Source of the DNA: CBDDIP01 sp965229005
GTDB lineage: Bacteria > Actinomycetota > Acidimicrobiia > Acidimicrobiales > Ilumatobacteraceae
DNA: 64,000 nucleotides
Assembly (NCBI GenBank): GCA_965229005.1
Contig: CBDDIP010000002.1
Span: 3,658,001 to 3,722,000, forward strand
Direction: 5' to 3'
Shown: piece by piece, positions 53,438 through 62,503 of the stretch
Layout: each line of letters starts with the position of its first letter
Position numbering within the stretch: position 1 is the stretch's first letter
Translations under genes and position numbers: made by a program
Notes under the pieces: generated by a model
Seen by the model: the letters and a program-made list of their open reading frames with translations, nothing else
Databases searched by the model: none
What the model was told of the DNA's origin: nothing

Positions 53438-53971
53438 GTGCGCAAGGTCGCCGACGCCGAACCCGTGGAGTGCACCGGCGTCGAGCTGGTGTCATGGCCG
53501 GACGAGCGCGACCTCCGAGCGCGCCTGGCCCGCGCCGGCGTGCCGCGAATGCTGCTCGTCTCGCCCGGTGCAGCGCCACCGGAGTCCATCGGACCCGACG
53601 AGGACTGGATCCGCATGCCCGCCGACGAACGCGACGTCGTGACGCGGATGCGAACCTTGTTGCGCAACGTCGCCCACCTCGACGGGCAGCGGCCGTGGAT
53701 CGACGAGCACCGGATCGCCCGCCGCGGCGAGACAGCCGTCGTGTTGACGGCCGCGGAGGCCGTGGTCGCAACGGCGCTGTTCGCCGCACCCGGCACGGTC
53801 GTCAGCAGGACGCAGTTGGAGTCACTGCTGTGGCAGGACGAGCCGCCGAGCAACCGTGCAGTGGAGGCCGTGGTGTACCGCCTTCGTCGACGGCTGCTGC
53901 CGTTGCACGTGAGCGTGCGCACGGTGCGCGGCAACGGCCGCGGATTCGGTGGGTTCGCCGTCGACGCCTGA
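53438..53971 (+). CDS. OmpR-type winged-helix regulator with degenerate receiver
   Basis: 177 residues from GTG 53438. The C-terminal half (about 88-175) is a Trans_reg_C winged helix: VVLTAAEAVVATALF, VSRTQLESLLW, NRAVEAVVYRLRRRL, VRTVRGNGRGF. The first half has receiver-like length and strand spacing (RMLLVSPGAA) but no phospho-acceptor Asp in a DxxMP context and no cognate kinase nearby. It may act without phosphorylation. Divergent from the decarboxylase (start 53341) and likely its regulator. Confidence 0.78.
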   Translation: MRKVADAEPVECTGVELVSWPDERDLRARLARAGVPRMLLVSPGAAPPESIGPDEDWIRMPADERDVVTRMRTLLRNVAHLDGQRPWIDEHRIARRGETAVVLTAAEAVVATALFAAPGTVVSRTQLESLLWQDEPPSNRAVEAVVYRLRRRLLPLHVSVRTVRGNGRGFGGFAVDA

Positions 53972-53977
53972 CCCCTG

Positions 53978-54316
53978 TCAGATCGCGTCGCCGTCCAACT
54001 CGCCGGTGCGGATGCGCACGATCGACTCGACTGCACTCACCCAGATCTTCCCGTCGCCGATCTTGTCCGTCCGAGCGGCAGAGACGATCGCAGCAACGAT
54101 GCCGTCGACGTCACCGTCGTCGGCGAGCACCTCGAGCTTCATCTTGGGGACGAACTCGATGTTGTACTCCGCACCGCGGTACACCTCGGTGTGGCCGCTC
54201 TGACGGCCGAAGCCGCGCACTTCGGTGACGGTGATGCCGACGACGCCGGCCTCCTTGAGCGCCGACTTCACCCCGTCGAGCTTGAACGGTTTGATCACTG
54301 CGGTGATCAGCTTCAT
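53978..54316 (-). CDS. glnB: P-II nitrogen regulatory protein
   Basis: 112 residues. MKLITAVIKPFKLDGVK at the N-terminus, the T-loop VYRGAEYNIEFVPK with uridylylatable Tyr51, and the B-loop TDKIGDGKIWV that binds ATP. It senses 2-oxoglutarate and ATP/ADP and plugs the ammonium channel encoded just upstream. In actinobacteria the Tyr51 group is AMP or UMP; the modifying GlnD is not in this window. It is the second gene of the amt-glnB operon. Confidence 0.96.
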   Translation of the reverse strand: MKLITAVIKPFKLDGVKSALKEAGVVGITVTEVRGFGRQSGHTEVYRGAEYNIEFVPKMKLEVLADDGDVDGIVAAIVSAARTDKIGDGKIWVSAVESIVRIRTGELDGDAI

Positions 54317-54352
54317 GGCAGTCTCCCTATCCAGTCGATCGATGGGTGCGCG

Positions 54353-55570
54353 TCAGTTGACGCCGGCTGAGTGGTACGCGGTCTCGCTGTGCTCGGCGTA
54401 GTCCAAGCCCATCGACTCGGTCTCCTCGCTGACACGAACGCCGATGGTCTTCTTGAGCACCGTCATGATGAGGAACGTCACCGGGAACGACCACGCGATG
54501 GCGACACCGTTGGCAAGTGCCTGCTCGCCGAACAACCGCAGGCTGCCGCCGTAGAACACGCCCTCCATGAACGACCCGCCGAAGAACGACGGGTTGGCGA
54601 AGAAGCCGATGAGCAGCGAGCCGACGAGACCGCCGACGAAGTGCACACCGACGACGTCGAGCGCGTCGTCGTAGCCGAACTTGGCCTTCAGCCGCACGGC
54701 GTAGCAGCACACCACACCGGCGATCGCACCGATCGCCAACGGGCCGGGTCCGGACACGTAGCCCGATGCAGGCGTGATGGCGACGAGCCCGGCGACGATG
54801 CCGGAGGCGGCACCGAGGTTGGTCGGATGGCCGTCACGCAACCACTCCACGAGCACCCAGGCAAGACCCGCTGCAGCAGCGGCGAGGAACGTGTTCATGA
54901 ACGCCTGCGCGGCTTGGCCGTTGGCAGCCGCCGCACTGCCGGCATTGAAGCCGAACCAGCCGAACCACAGGATGCCGGTGCCGATCATCACCAACGGCAT
55001 CGAATGCGGCGGGTGCGGTTCACCCTTGCGCTTGCCGAGCACCAGCACTGCGGCAAGTGCGGCGATGCCGGCATTGACGTGGATGGCGGTGCCACCGGCG
55101 AAGTCGATCGATCCGCGCTGGTACAGCCAGCCGCCGTAGACCCACTTGAACACGGGGATGTACACGAGGAACAGCCAGAACGGCACGAACAGCGCCCACG
55201 CGGAGAACTTCATCCGGTCGGCCACAGCACCCGAGATCAGGGCCGGGGTGATCGAGGCGAACATGCCGAGGAACGCCACGAGGGCGAGCGAGCCTCCGTC
55301 GCCGGCGACCGTGATGTCCTTGAGGAAGAACGAGTCGAAACCGCCGAGGAAGTCGTTGTCGAACGGCGTCTGCGCCAGCGAGTAGCCGATGATCACCCAG
55401 AGCACCGGCACGATCAGCACGCAGTAGAAGTTCATCATCAGCATGTTCAGGACGTTCTTGCCACGGTCCATCCCTCCGTAGAAGAACGCCAGGCCGGGTG
55501 TCATGAAGAGGACGAGTGCTGCGGAGATCAGCACCCAACTCAAGCTTCCACTGTCCATCCCGTGCTCCAT
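54353..55570 (-). CDS. amt: Ammonium transporter
   Basis: 405 residues from ATG 55570; ATG 55558 is also possible. About eleven membrane helices, with GLAFFYGGMDRGKN, GTAIHVNAG (first pore His), GWFGFNAGSA and VGVHFVGG (second pore His). These are the hallmarks of Amt/MEP channels. It moves ammonium inward and is controlled by the GlnB protein encoded 36 bases downstream. A GlnR-like site lies 58-73 bases upstream. Confidence 0.96.
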   Translation of the reverse strand: MEHGMDSGSLSWVLISAALVLFMTPGLAFFYGGMDRGKNVLNMLMMNFYCVLIVPVLWVIIGYSLAQTPFDNDFLGGFDSFFLKDITVAGDGGSLALVAFLGMFASITPALISGAVADRMKFSAWALFVPFWLFLVYIPVFKWVYGGWLYQRGSIDFAGGTAIHVNAGIAALAAVLVLGKRKGEPHPPHSMPLVMIGTGILWFGWFGFNAGSAAAANGQAAQAFMNTFLAAAAAGLAWVLVEWLRDGHPTNLGAASGIVAGLVAITPASGYVSGPGPLAIGAIAGVVCCYAVRLKAKFGYDDALDVVGVHFVGGLVGSLLIGFFANPSFFGGSFMEGVFYGGSLRLFGEQALANGVAIAWSFPVTFLIMTVLKKTIGVRVSEETESMGLDYAEHSETAYHSAGVN

Positions 55571-55627
55571 TCCCGATGCGTCAGTCGTCGAGGGGTTCGA
55601 CGATGTGCCGCAGAATGGCGTGTGTTT

Positions 55628-55643
55628 GTTTCCGGTGTGTTTC
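55628..55643 (-). promoter_or_regulatory. GlnR-like half-sites upstream of amt
   Basis: On the minus strand GAAAC occurs twice, at 55643-55639 and 55632-55628, separated by 6 bases (11-bp period). This fits the b-half of the GlnR consensus GTnAC-n6-GAAAC. The adjoining a-half positions match poorly. It lies 58-73 bases before amt. Confidence 0.5.
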
Positions 55644-55717
55644 GGAGGGTTCGCGCTCCCGTGAACTCACGTCAGGGCGAGACAACGCGCCATCCACGTC
55701 ACCGTCCGCCGACGGAG

Positions 55718-55791
55718 TGCCTCCGGAGGGACTCGAACCCCCAACCAACCGGGTAGAAACCGGTTGCTCTGATCCATTGAGCTACGGAGGC
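55718..55791 (-). tRNA. tRNA-Arg (anticodon UCU)
   Basis: Acceptor stem GCCTCCG/CGGAGGC (7 bp), D-arm GCTC/GAGC, anticodon stem ACCGG/CCGGT with loop TTTCTAC (anticodon TCT), and T-arm with the TTCGAGT loop all fold. The discriminator base is A (55718) and CCA is not encoded. It reads AGA and possibly AGG codons, rare in this GC-rich DNA. No integrase is adjacent. Confidence 0.93.
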
Positions 55792-55808
55792 GAGCAGCGC
55801 CCGCGAGC

Positions 55809-56798
55809 CTAACGGCGACGTGCTCTGCGGGGAGCGTCTGCCGTGGGCGCCGAGTTGGTCAACGGACCGACCGTGGCAACGATCTCGTCCACCGTCGGCC
55901 GCTCACCGCGGGGGACGGTGTCCAGCGCGACGCGCATCGCCGCAAGGTGATCGGGCGACGTGCCGCAGCAGCCGCCGACGATGCGCGCGCCTGCGTTGGC
56001 GGCGAGCGAGGCGTAGTCGGCCATCAGCGCCGGCGTGCCGGAGTAGACGATCTCCGCGCCCTGGAACTGCGGGATGCCGCAGTTGCCCTTGGACACGACG
56101 GCCGCGTCGGTGGACTCGGTGAGCGACAGGACGGTGACGAGGATGTCGGGCGCGCCGACTCCGCAGTTGGCGCCCATCGCCAGCGGCGCCACGGCGAGTC
56201 CGTCGAACACGCCCGGCAACGCCGACGGCATGACGCCCATCATCGTGCGGCCGGCGGTGTCGAACGAACACGTCGCCACGTACGGCATGCCGACGGCGAT
56301 CGCCGCCTCCGCCGCAGCGCGCACCTCCTCGGGTGCGGACATCGTCTCGATCCAGGCGACGTCGGCGCCACCGTCGCGCAGCCCGGTGATCTGCTCGGTG
56401 AACGCCGCGACGGCGGCCTCGTGGGTGAGCGCACCGAGGGGTTCGAACAGCTCGCCGGTCGGCCCGACCGAGCCGGCGACGACGACCGGGCGGAACGCAC
56501 CGGCAGCGACTTCGCCGGCGAGCTCAGCGGCGCGCCGGTTGAGCTCGTGCACGCGGCTCTCGGCCTTGTGCAGCTTCAACCGGTGGCGGTTGCCACCGAA
56601 CGTGTTGGTGAGCACGATGTCGGCACCCGCGTCGACGAATCGCTGGTGCAGCGACTGCACCTTCTCCGGCGAGTCGACGTTCCAGAACTCGGGTGGTTCA
56701 CCGGCCTCGAGGCCCATGGCGAAGTAGTTCGTGCCGGTGGCGCCGTCCGCGAGCAGCACGCGCCCGGTGGACAGGAGATCGGCAAGGGAGACGCGCAC
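55809..56798 (-). CDS. Homocysteine S-methyltransferase family protein
   Basis: 329 residues from GTG 56798 (VRVSLADLLSTGRVLLADGATGTN). The barrel shows DGATGTNYF, DIVLTNTFGGNRHRL, VAGSVGPTGEL, GANCGVGAPD with one zinc Cys and IVGGCCGTSPDHL with the Cys pair. The three Cys bind zinc and activate homocysteine. It could use betaine, S-methylmethionine or another methyl donor to make methionine. It is smaller than B12-dependent MetH and lacks its cobalamin domain. Upstream neighbour is cinA. Confidence 0.9.
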   Translation of the reverse strand: MRVSLADLLSTGRVLLADGATGTNYFAMGLEAGEPPEFWNVDSPEKVQSLHQRFVDAGADIVLTNTFGGNRHRLKLHKAESRVHELNRRAAELAGEVAAGAFRPVVVAGSVGPTGELFEPLGALTHEAAVAAFTEQITGLRDGGADVAWIETMSAPEEVRAAAEAAIAVGMPYVATCSFDTAGRTMMGVMPSALPGVFDGLAVAPLAMGANCGVGAPDILVTVLSLTESTDAAVVSKGNCGIPQFQGAEIVYSGTPALMADYASLAANAGARIVGGCCGTSPDHLAAMRVALDTVPRGERPTVDEIVATVGPLTNSAPTADAPRRARRR

Positions 56799-56809
56799 GG
56801 GTTTCGACG

Positions 56810-58057
56810 CTAGCTGGCGATGAGCGCGCGGCGCAGGAGGTCGAGCGAGCTGATCACGCTGATCTGGCGCATCTGCTCGCGCTGTCCCGGCAGGCGCAGC
56901 GTCGACGTCGTCACGATGCCGCCGATGGCGATGCCGACGCAGAGCGTGCCGACCGGCATGCCGTCCTGCTCGCTCGGTCCGGCGACGCCGGTGAGCGCCA
57001 GCCCGACATCGCTGCCGAGGACGCGGCATGCGCCGGCCGCCATCTGACCGGCAGTGCGCTCGTTCACCACGGGACCGCGATCCACGCCGAGCAGATCGAA
57101 CTTGACCTCGCTGGCGTAGCTGACGATCGAGCCGCGCAGCACGTCGCTGGCTCCCGGGATCGCCGTCAACCGACCCGACACGAGGCCACCGGTGACCGAC
57201 TCGGCCAGGCCCAGCGACAGACCACGCTCGCGCAGCAGTTGCAGCACGACGGACTCCATCGTCTCGTCGTCGACCGCGAACAACTGCGAGCCGACCACCG
57301 CGCGGACCTCGGCGTCCCAGTGGTCGAGCAGCGCGGCAGCGTCGGCCGTCGTCGCGCCCTTCGCCGTGAGGCGCACCTTGATGCCCTCCCACCCACTGGC
57401 GAGGAACGCCAGCGTCGGGTTGCCAACCGCATCGAGCTGGGCAATGACACCATCGAGCCGTTCGTTGAGCCCGCTCTCGCTCTCGCCCCACGTGCGCAAG
57501 ACGCGGCTGACGATCGCACCGGCGTCACCGGCGCGGCGAAGCATGTCGGGCAGCACCGCTCGCTCGACCATCTCCTTCATCTCGTGCGGCACGCCCGGCA
57601 CCGCGTACACGACCTTCTCGACACCGTCGACGAGGACCGGGCAGATCAACCCGGGTGCCGTGCCACGCGTCTGCGGGATGATGGTCGCGCCCTCGGGCAC
57701 CTGTGCCTGACGGAGGTTGTTGGCCGCCATCGTGCGGCCTCGGGTAGCGAACAGCCCGCGGATCACATCGGCCACCGCGTCGTCGTGCATCAGCGTGGCG
57801 CCCATCACTGCGGCGATCGCCTCGCGCGTCACGTCGTCGTGCGTCGGGCCGAGACCACCACAGACGATCACCGCGTCCGCGTCGGCCAAGGTGCTGCGCA
57901 GCACGGACTCCATCCGCCCGAGGTTGTCGCCGACCTTGAGCTGCAGCAGCGAGTCGATGCCCACCGCCGCGAGCTGCTCGCCGATCCAGGCGCTGTTCGT
58001 GTCGGTGATCTGCCCGAGCAGGAGCTCGGTGCCGATCGCCACGACGTCACAGCGCAT
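56810..58057 (-). CDS. cinA: CinA: NMN deamidase / competence-damage protein
   Basis: 415 residues from ATG 58057 (MRCDVVAIGTELLLGQ), overlapping the pgsA stop. The N-terminal MoCF domain (about 1-170) has GTELLLGQITDTN and CGGLGPTHDDVT. The C-terminal CinA domain has AESVTGGLVSGRLT, SYASEVK and ALTGVAGPSEQDGMPVGT. The C-terminal part hydrolyses NMN to NaMN and the N-terminal part is an ADP-ribose pyrophosphatase, in pyridine nucleotide recycling. rimO-pgsA-cinA order is common in actinobacteria. Confidence 0.95.
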   Translation of the reverse strand: MRCDVVAIGTELLLGQITDTNSAWIGEQLAAVGIDSLLQLKVGDNLGRMESVLRSTLADADAVIVCGGLGPTHDDVTREAIAAVMGATLMHDDAVADVIRGLFATRGRTMAANNLRQAQVPEGATIIPQTRGTAPGLICPVLVDGVEKVVYAVPGVPHEMKEMVERAVLPDMLRRAGDAGAIVSRVLRTWGESESGLNERLDGVIAQLDAVGNPTLAFLASGWEGIKVRLTAKGATTADAAALLDHWDAEVRAVVGSQLFAVDDETMESVVLQLLRERGLSLGLAESVTGGLVSGRLTAIPGASDVLRGSIVSYASEVKFDLLGVDRGPVVNERTAGQMAAGACRVLGSDVGLALTGVAGPSEQDGMPVGTLCVGIAIGGIVTTSTLRLPGQREQMRQISVISSLDLLRRALIAS

Positions 58058-58634
58058 GACCATCCAGCACCTGTTCGGCATCCTGCGGCACTCGTTGGCT
58101 GGCTCGCGACTTCCACAGGTACTGCGCGCCGCTCACGAGCGCGAGCACGACCGCGGCCCACAGCAACCACTTCCACAGCCACGTCGCGTCGGCGGACGTG
58201 ATCGGAGCGATGGCGAAGCCGACCGACAGCTGCTGGGTCAGCGTCTTGTACTTGCCGAGACGGCTGGCCGGGACGCTGACGCCCTTCGCCGCGACGAACG
58301 TGCGGTACAGGGAGATGGTCAGCTCGCGGGCGCCGATGATGACCACCGGCACGACCCAGAACACGTTGGAGTTGACCAGCGCGAACATCGCACCGAGGAC
58401 GAGCACCTTGTCGGCGAGCGGGTCGAGGAAGGCACCGGACTTCGTCGTGCCGTGCTTGCGGGCGATGTAGCCGTCGATGCCGTCGCTGCTGCACAGCAGG
58501 AACCAGAGCGCGAACGCGACCCAGTTGCCCTGATGCCCGTCGGGGATCAGCCAGATCATCAACGGCGACAGCAACAGCCGGCCGACGGTGATCGCATTGG
58601 CCCAGGTGGCCAGAGCGTTCGGGTCGACGGGCAT
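58047..58634 (-). CDS. pgsA: CDP-diacylglycerol-glycerol-3-phosphate 3-phosphatidyltransferase
   Basis: 195 residues from ATG 58634 (MPVDPNALATWANAITVGR). The CDP-alcohol phosphotransferase motif is complete: DGIDGYIARKHG, then GAFLDPLADK with the two metal Asp residues. About five to six membrane helices. It makes phosphatidylglycerophosphate, the route to phosphatidylglycerol and cardiolipin. Overlaps cinA by 11 bases. Confidence 0.93.
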   Translation of the reverse strand: MPVDPNALATWANAITVGRLLLSPLMIWLIPDGHQGNWVAFALWFLLCSSDGIDGYIARKHGTTKSGAFLDPLADKVLVLGAMFALVNSNVFWVVPVVIIGARELTISLYRTFVAAKGVSVPASRLGKYKTLTQQLSVGFAIAPITSADATWLWKWLLWAAVVLALVSGAQYLWKSRASQRVPQDAEQVLDGHAL

Positions 58635-58650
58635 CAGCGCCAGTCTCCCA

Positions 58651-59949
58651 TCAAGCCCCGTCCCCCACCAGCACGGCCCCCACCAGGTCCGGCCCGGCCG
58701 CGTCGACGATGTGCACGTCATGGAACTGCCCGACGGCCAGATCCAGCGGCACGTCGATGACGCCGTCGATCTCCGGTGCCTGACGCGTGCCGCGGGCCAC
58801 GCCGGGCTCGTCGACCAGCACCCGCACCGTGGTGCCGATCAGCGCATCGCTGCGCTGACCCGTGATCTCGTCCTGCAGTTCGCGCAGTTCGGCCAGCCGC
58901 TCGTTCATCAACGACGCGTCGACGGCGCCGTCGAGGTTCATCGCGTACGTGCCCTCCTCGGGGCTGTACGCGAAGAAGCCGCACCAATCCAGCTGCGCCG
59001 ACTCGACGAACGAGAGCAGCTGATCGTGGTCCTCTTCGGTCTCGCCCGGGTACCCGACGATGAAGTTGCTGCGGAACGCGGCGGTCGGCTCGCGACGGCG
59101 GATGTCCTCGATGCGGTTCAGGAACCGCTGCCCGTCTCCCCATCGGCGCATGCGGCGCAGCAGCGGCTTGCTGACGTGCTGCAGCGACAGGTCGAAGTAC
59201 GGCACGCCGGTGTCGCAGATCGCGTCGATGAGATCGTCGGTGAGGTCGCTCGGGTACAGGTACAGCAAGCGGGTCCACGCCGAGGCGGCCGTGACGGCCC
59301 GCACCAGCGGGACGATCGATCCGGCGCCGAGCTCGTCGGGACGATCCTTGCCGTAGCTGGCGAGGTCTTGCGCGACGAGCACGATCTCCTGCGCCTCGAG
59401 CTGCTCCACCTCGGCGAGGATCGATGCAACGTCGCGACTGCGCTGCGGCCCGCGGAAGCTGGGGATGGCGCAGAACCCGCAGGAGCGGTCGCAACCTTCG
59501 GCGATCTTCACGTACGCCCACGGACTGGTGCTCTTCGGCCGCGGCAGGTTGAGCAGATCGAGCGTCGGCAGCGGCGTGGAGCTGACCGGGATGGACGTGC
59601 GCCCCCGAGCAGCAGCCGTCAACGGCAGGTTCACGGCGACGCCGAAGCCGGCCACCTGATCGACCTCCGGCAGTGCCTCGCGCAGCTCGTCGCCGTAGCG
59701 CTCGGCCATGCAGCCGGTGACGACCAGGCGGGCACCGGTCTTGCGCCGATCCTCGAGCGCGAGGATCGTGTCGATCGACTCGCGGCGAGCGTCGTCGATG
59801 AACGCGCACGTGTTGACGACGACGAGATCAGCAGCCGACGCGTCGTCGGTGGCGGTCATCCCGTCAGCGAGGAGCGTGCCCACCAATTTGTCGCTGTCGA
59901 CCTGGTTCTTGGGGCAGCCCAAGGTCTCGATGTAGAAGCGCTTCCCCAC
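58651..59949 (-). CDS. rimO: Ribosomal protein S12 methylthiotransferase
   Basis: 432 residues from ATG 59949. An N-terminal UPF0004 domain with ETLGCPKN, NTCAFID and GCMAER supplies the Cys of an auxiliary 4Fe-4S cluster. The radical-SAM domain has CDRSCGFC (CxxxCxxC). A C-terminal TRAM-like segment follows. It adds a methylthio group to an Asp of ribosomal protein S12. It is 16 bases upstream of pgsA and downstream of ftsK. Confidence 0.95.
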   Translation of the reverse strand: MGKRFYIETLGCPKNQVDSDKLVGTLLADGMTATDDASAADLVVVNTCAFIDDARRESIDTILALEDRRKTGARLVVTGCMAERYGDELREALPEVDQVAGFGVAVNLPLTAAARGRTSIPVSSTPLPTLDLLNLPRPKSTSPWAYVKIAEGCDRSCGFCAIPSFRGPQRSRDVASILAEVEQLEAQEIVLVAQDLASYGKDRPDELGAGSIVPLVRAVTAASAWTRLLYLYPSDLTDDLIDAICDTGVPYFDLSLQHVSKPLLRRMRRWGDGQRFLNRIEDIRRREPTAAFRSNFIVGYPGETEEDHDQLLSFVESAQLDWCGFFAYSPEEGTYAMNLDGAVDASLMNERLAELRELQDEITGQRSDALIGTTVRVLVDEPGVARGTRQAPEIDGVIDVPLDLAVGQFHDVHIVDAAGPDLVGAVLVGDGA

Positions 59950-59994
59950 GTGCCCCGAGGCTACCTGGCAGCCAGCTGAGTCGATGCTGAGGCC

Positions 59995-62451
59995 TCAGCG
60001 GTTGCGCTGGGCCTCTTGGAGCAGCTCGAACTCCTCGACGGTCATCATCACCGTGCGCGCCTTGGAGCCTTCGCTGGGACCGACGACGCCGCGCTGCTCG
60101 AGCAGGTCCATGATCCGACCGGCGCGGGCGAAGCCGACCTTCAACTTGCGTTGCAGCATTGACGTGCTGCCGAGCTGGCTGCGCACGACGAGCTCCATCG
60201 CCTGGCGCATCAGGGTCTCGTCCTCGTCGTCATCGGCGCCGTTGCCGCCGAAGTTGCCGCCGCCGAGCTGACCCTGCTCACCCTCGTCACCCTCGACACC
60301 GCTGACGTAGACGACCTCCGGTGCCTGACGCCGCCAGTGAGCGACGATCTTGCGCACCTCTTCCTCGCTGACGAACGAGCCCTGGATGCGCTGGGCAACG
60401 TTGGAGCTGCCGGGCAGCAGAAGCATGTCGCCCTTGCCGACGAGCTTCTCGGCGCCGGGCTGGTCGAGGATGACGCGGCTGTCCGTGAGGCTCGACACGG
60501 CGAACGCCATGCGCGCCGGCACGTTGGCCTTGATGACGCCGGTGATCACGTTGACCGACGGGCGCTGCGTGGCGACGATCAGGTGGATGCCCACGGCGCG
60601 GGCCTTCTGGGCGATGCGGGTGATGCTCTCCTCGACGTCGCGGGCGGCGACCATCATCAGGTCGTTGAGCTCGTCGACGACCACGACGATGTACGGCATC
60701 CGTTCGTACGACGCGGCGGTCGAATCGTCGAGATGCGCCGTCAGCTCGGCGTCGCCCTGGAGCTCACCGCGGTCGTAGGCCGCGTTGAAGCCGGTGATGT
60801 CGCGGAAGCCGACCTCGCTGAGCACGTCGTAGCGGCGGTCCATCTCCTTGCACGCCCACTGCAAGGCGTTGGCCGCCTTCTTCGGGTTGGTGACCGGCTG
60901 GGTGAGCAGGTGCGGCAACCGGTTGTACTGACCCATCTCGACCTGCTTGGGGTCGATCAGGATCAGCTTCACCTGATCTGGCGTGGTGCGCATCAGCAAC
61001 GAGGTGATGATGCAGTTGATGCCGCTCGACTTGCCCGCGCCGGTGGTGCCGGCGATGAGCAGGTGCGGCGTGGTGGCCAGGTTGAGGAACACGGCCCGGC
61101 CGGCGATGTCCTTGCCGACGGCGACGTCGAGCGGGTGGTTGGCCGTCTTCGCCTCCGGCGCGGTCATGATGTCGCCGAGGCTGACGAGCTGGCGGGTGTG
61201 GTTGGGCACCTCGACACCGATCGCCGATCGACCGGGGATGGGCGCCAGGATGCGGACGTCGGTGGCGGCCATCGAGTAGGCGATGTCGCGGTTGAGGCTG
61301 GTGACCCTGGCGACCTTCACGCCGCTGCCCAGCTCGAGCTCGTAGCGGGTGACGGTGGGGCCGACGGTCTGGCCGAGCAGGCGCACCTCCACCCCGTGCG
61401 AGTTGAGCGACTCGACCAGCACCTGTCCGCGTGCTTCCACCTCGGCCTTGTTGATCGTCTGCGCCGTGCTGCGGGCGAGGCTGTTCGCCGGCGGCAGCAC
61501 CCACGCGCCGCGCTGCGCACCGGGCCCGAGCTCCAGCTCCGCCTGTTCGACCGGCCCGTCTGCCATCGGGGGCGGCAGCGCCTTGCGGGTGCGCTTCGGC
61601 CCTCCGCCACGGTTTTGGGCCGGTTCGTCGTCCCACAGGTCGTCGGACGACGCGTCGTAGAGCATCGGTCGATCGCCGAGTGGATCCAGGCCCGGATCGT
61701 TGAGCTCGTGGCCGCCCTGACGATCGCTGCGCAGGGTGGCCATGTCACCGAACACCTGGCGGGCCTTGCGGCCGGCGGGCATCGCCACCGCGCGGACGCC
61801 GCGGCCCGTCTGTGAGAACACGGTGCGCACGGACGCGCCAGTGATCAGGAGCGTCCCGGCGAGGAACAGTGCGGCGAGGACGACGATCGCGCCGGCGGAG
61901 GCGATCAGGCTGCGCAGCGGTTCGGCGATCAGTGCGCCCAGCCAACCGCCGGCGCGGCCGAGGTGCTTGAAGTTGTCGAGGATGGCGCGTGGCCCGCGCA
62001 CGATGTGCAGCACGCCGAGGACCGACAGCGCCGACATGCCCCAACCGACCGTGAGGCGCCAGCGGTGCTCGCTGCGGCCGCGCTTGACCAGGGCGGCACC
62101 GATCCCGATGAGGGCGATGGGCACGATGAACCGGCCGAGCCCGGTGAACCAACCGACCAGCGTCTCGACGCCCTCGCCGAGCGGACCGGCCAGGTTGAGG
62201 TAGATGGCCAGCACCAACAAGACGCCGACGATGATGAAGGCGATCCCGACGAACTCGCTCTCGCGCCCCTCCATCGCCTCGCGGAGCTCGGCCGAGGCCT
62301 GGTCTCGGCGGGATCGGGGCAGCTCATCGGTATCGCCGCTGCGGGCGTTGCCGACGGCCGGCTGACGGGTGGTCGGACGGGTCGGGGCAGGCCGTGACGT
62401 GCTCGAACGCGTCGGCTTCGAACGTCGATTCGGTTGTCCCCAAGTGGCCAT
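59995..62451 (-). CDS. ftsK: FtsK/SpoIIIE-type DNA translocase
   Basis: 818 residues from ATG 62451 (MATWGQPNRRSKP). The basic N-terminus is followed by about four membrane helices (about 70-220), a charged Pro-rich linker, then the RecA-like motor with Walker A GTTGAGKSSG (about 465), Walker B VVVVDELNDLM and RVILDQPGAEKLVGKGDML. The C-terminal gamma winged helix (about 745-810; GSTSMLQRKLKVGFARAGRIMDLLE) reads KOPS sequences. It pumps chromosomal DNA through the division septum. Confidence 0.96.
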   Translation of the reverse strand: MATWGQPNRRSKPTRSSTSRPAPTRPTTRQPAVGNARSGDTDELPRSRRDQASAELREAMEGRESEFVGIAFIIVGVLLVLAIYLNLAGPLGEGVETLVGWFTGLGRFIVPIALIGIGAALVKRGRSEHRWRLTVGWGMSALSVLGVLHIVRGPRAILDNFKHLGRAGGWLGALIAEPLRSLIASAGAIVVLAALFLAGTLLITGASVRTVFSQTGRGVRAVAMPAGRKARQVFGDMATLRSDRQGGHELNDPGLDPLGDRPMLYDASSDDLWDDEPAQNRGGGPKRTRKALPPPMADGPVEQAELELGPGAQRGAWVLPPANSLARSTAQTINKAEVEARGQVLVESLNSHGVEVRLLGQTVGPTVTRYELELGSGVKVARVTSLNRDIAYSMAATDVRILAPIPGRSAIGVEVPNHTRQLVSLGDIMTAPEAKTANHPLDVAVGKDIAGRAVFLNLATTPHLLIAGTTGAGKSSGINCIITSLLMRTTPDQVKLILIDPKQVEMGQYNRLPHLLTQPVTNPKKAANALQWACKEMDRRYDVLSEVGFRDITGFNAAYDRGELQGDAELTAHLDDSTAASYERMPYIVVVVDELNDLMMVAARDVEESITRIAQKARAVGIHLIVATQRPSVNVITGVIKANVPARMAFAVSSLTDSRVILDQPGAEKLVGKGDMLLLPGSSNVAQRIQGSFVSEEEVRKIVAHWRRQAPEVVYVSGVEGDEGEQGQLGGGNFGGNGADDDEDETLMRQAMELVVRSQLGSTSMLQRKLKVGFARAGRIMDLLEQRGVVGPSEGSKARTVMMTVEEFELLQEAQRNR

Positions 62452-62503
62452 GACCCTGCCACGGTACCAATGCCCCGCGCGCCAGCAGGCGCATGCGGCG
62501 TGT

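Noticed and set aside
55718..55791. tRNA-Arg as a phage or island attachment site
   Set aside because: No integrase, no direct repeat of the tRNA 3' end and no composition break were seen nearby.
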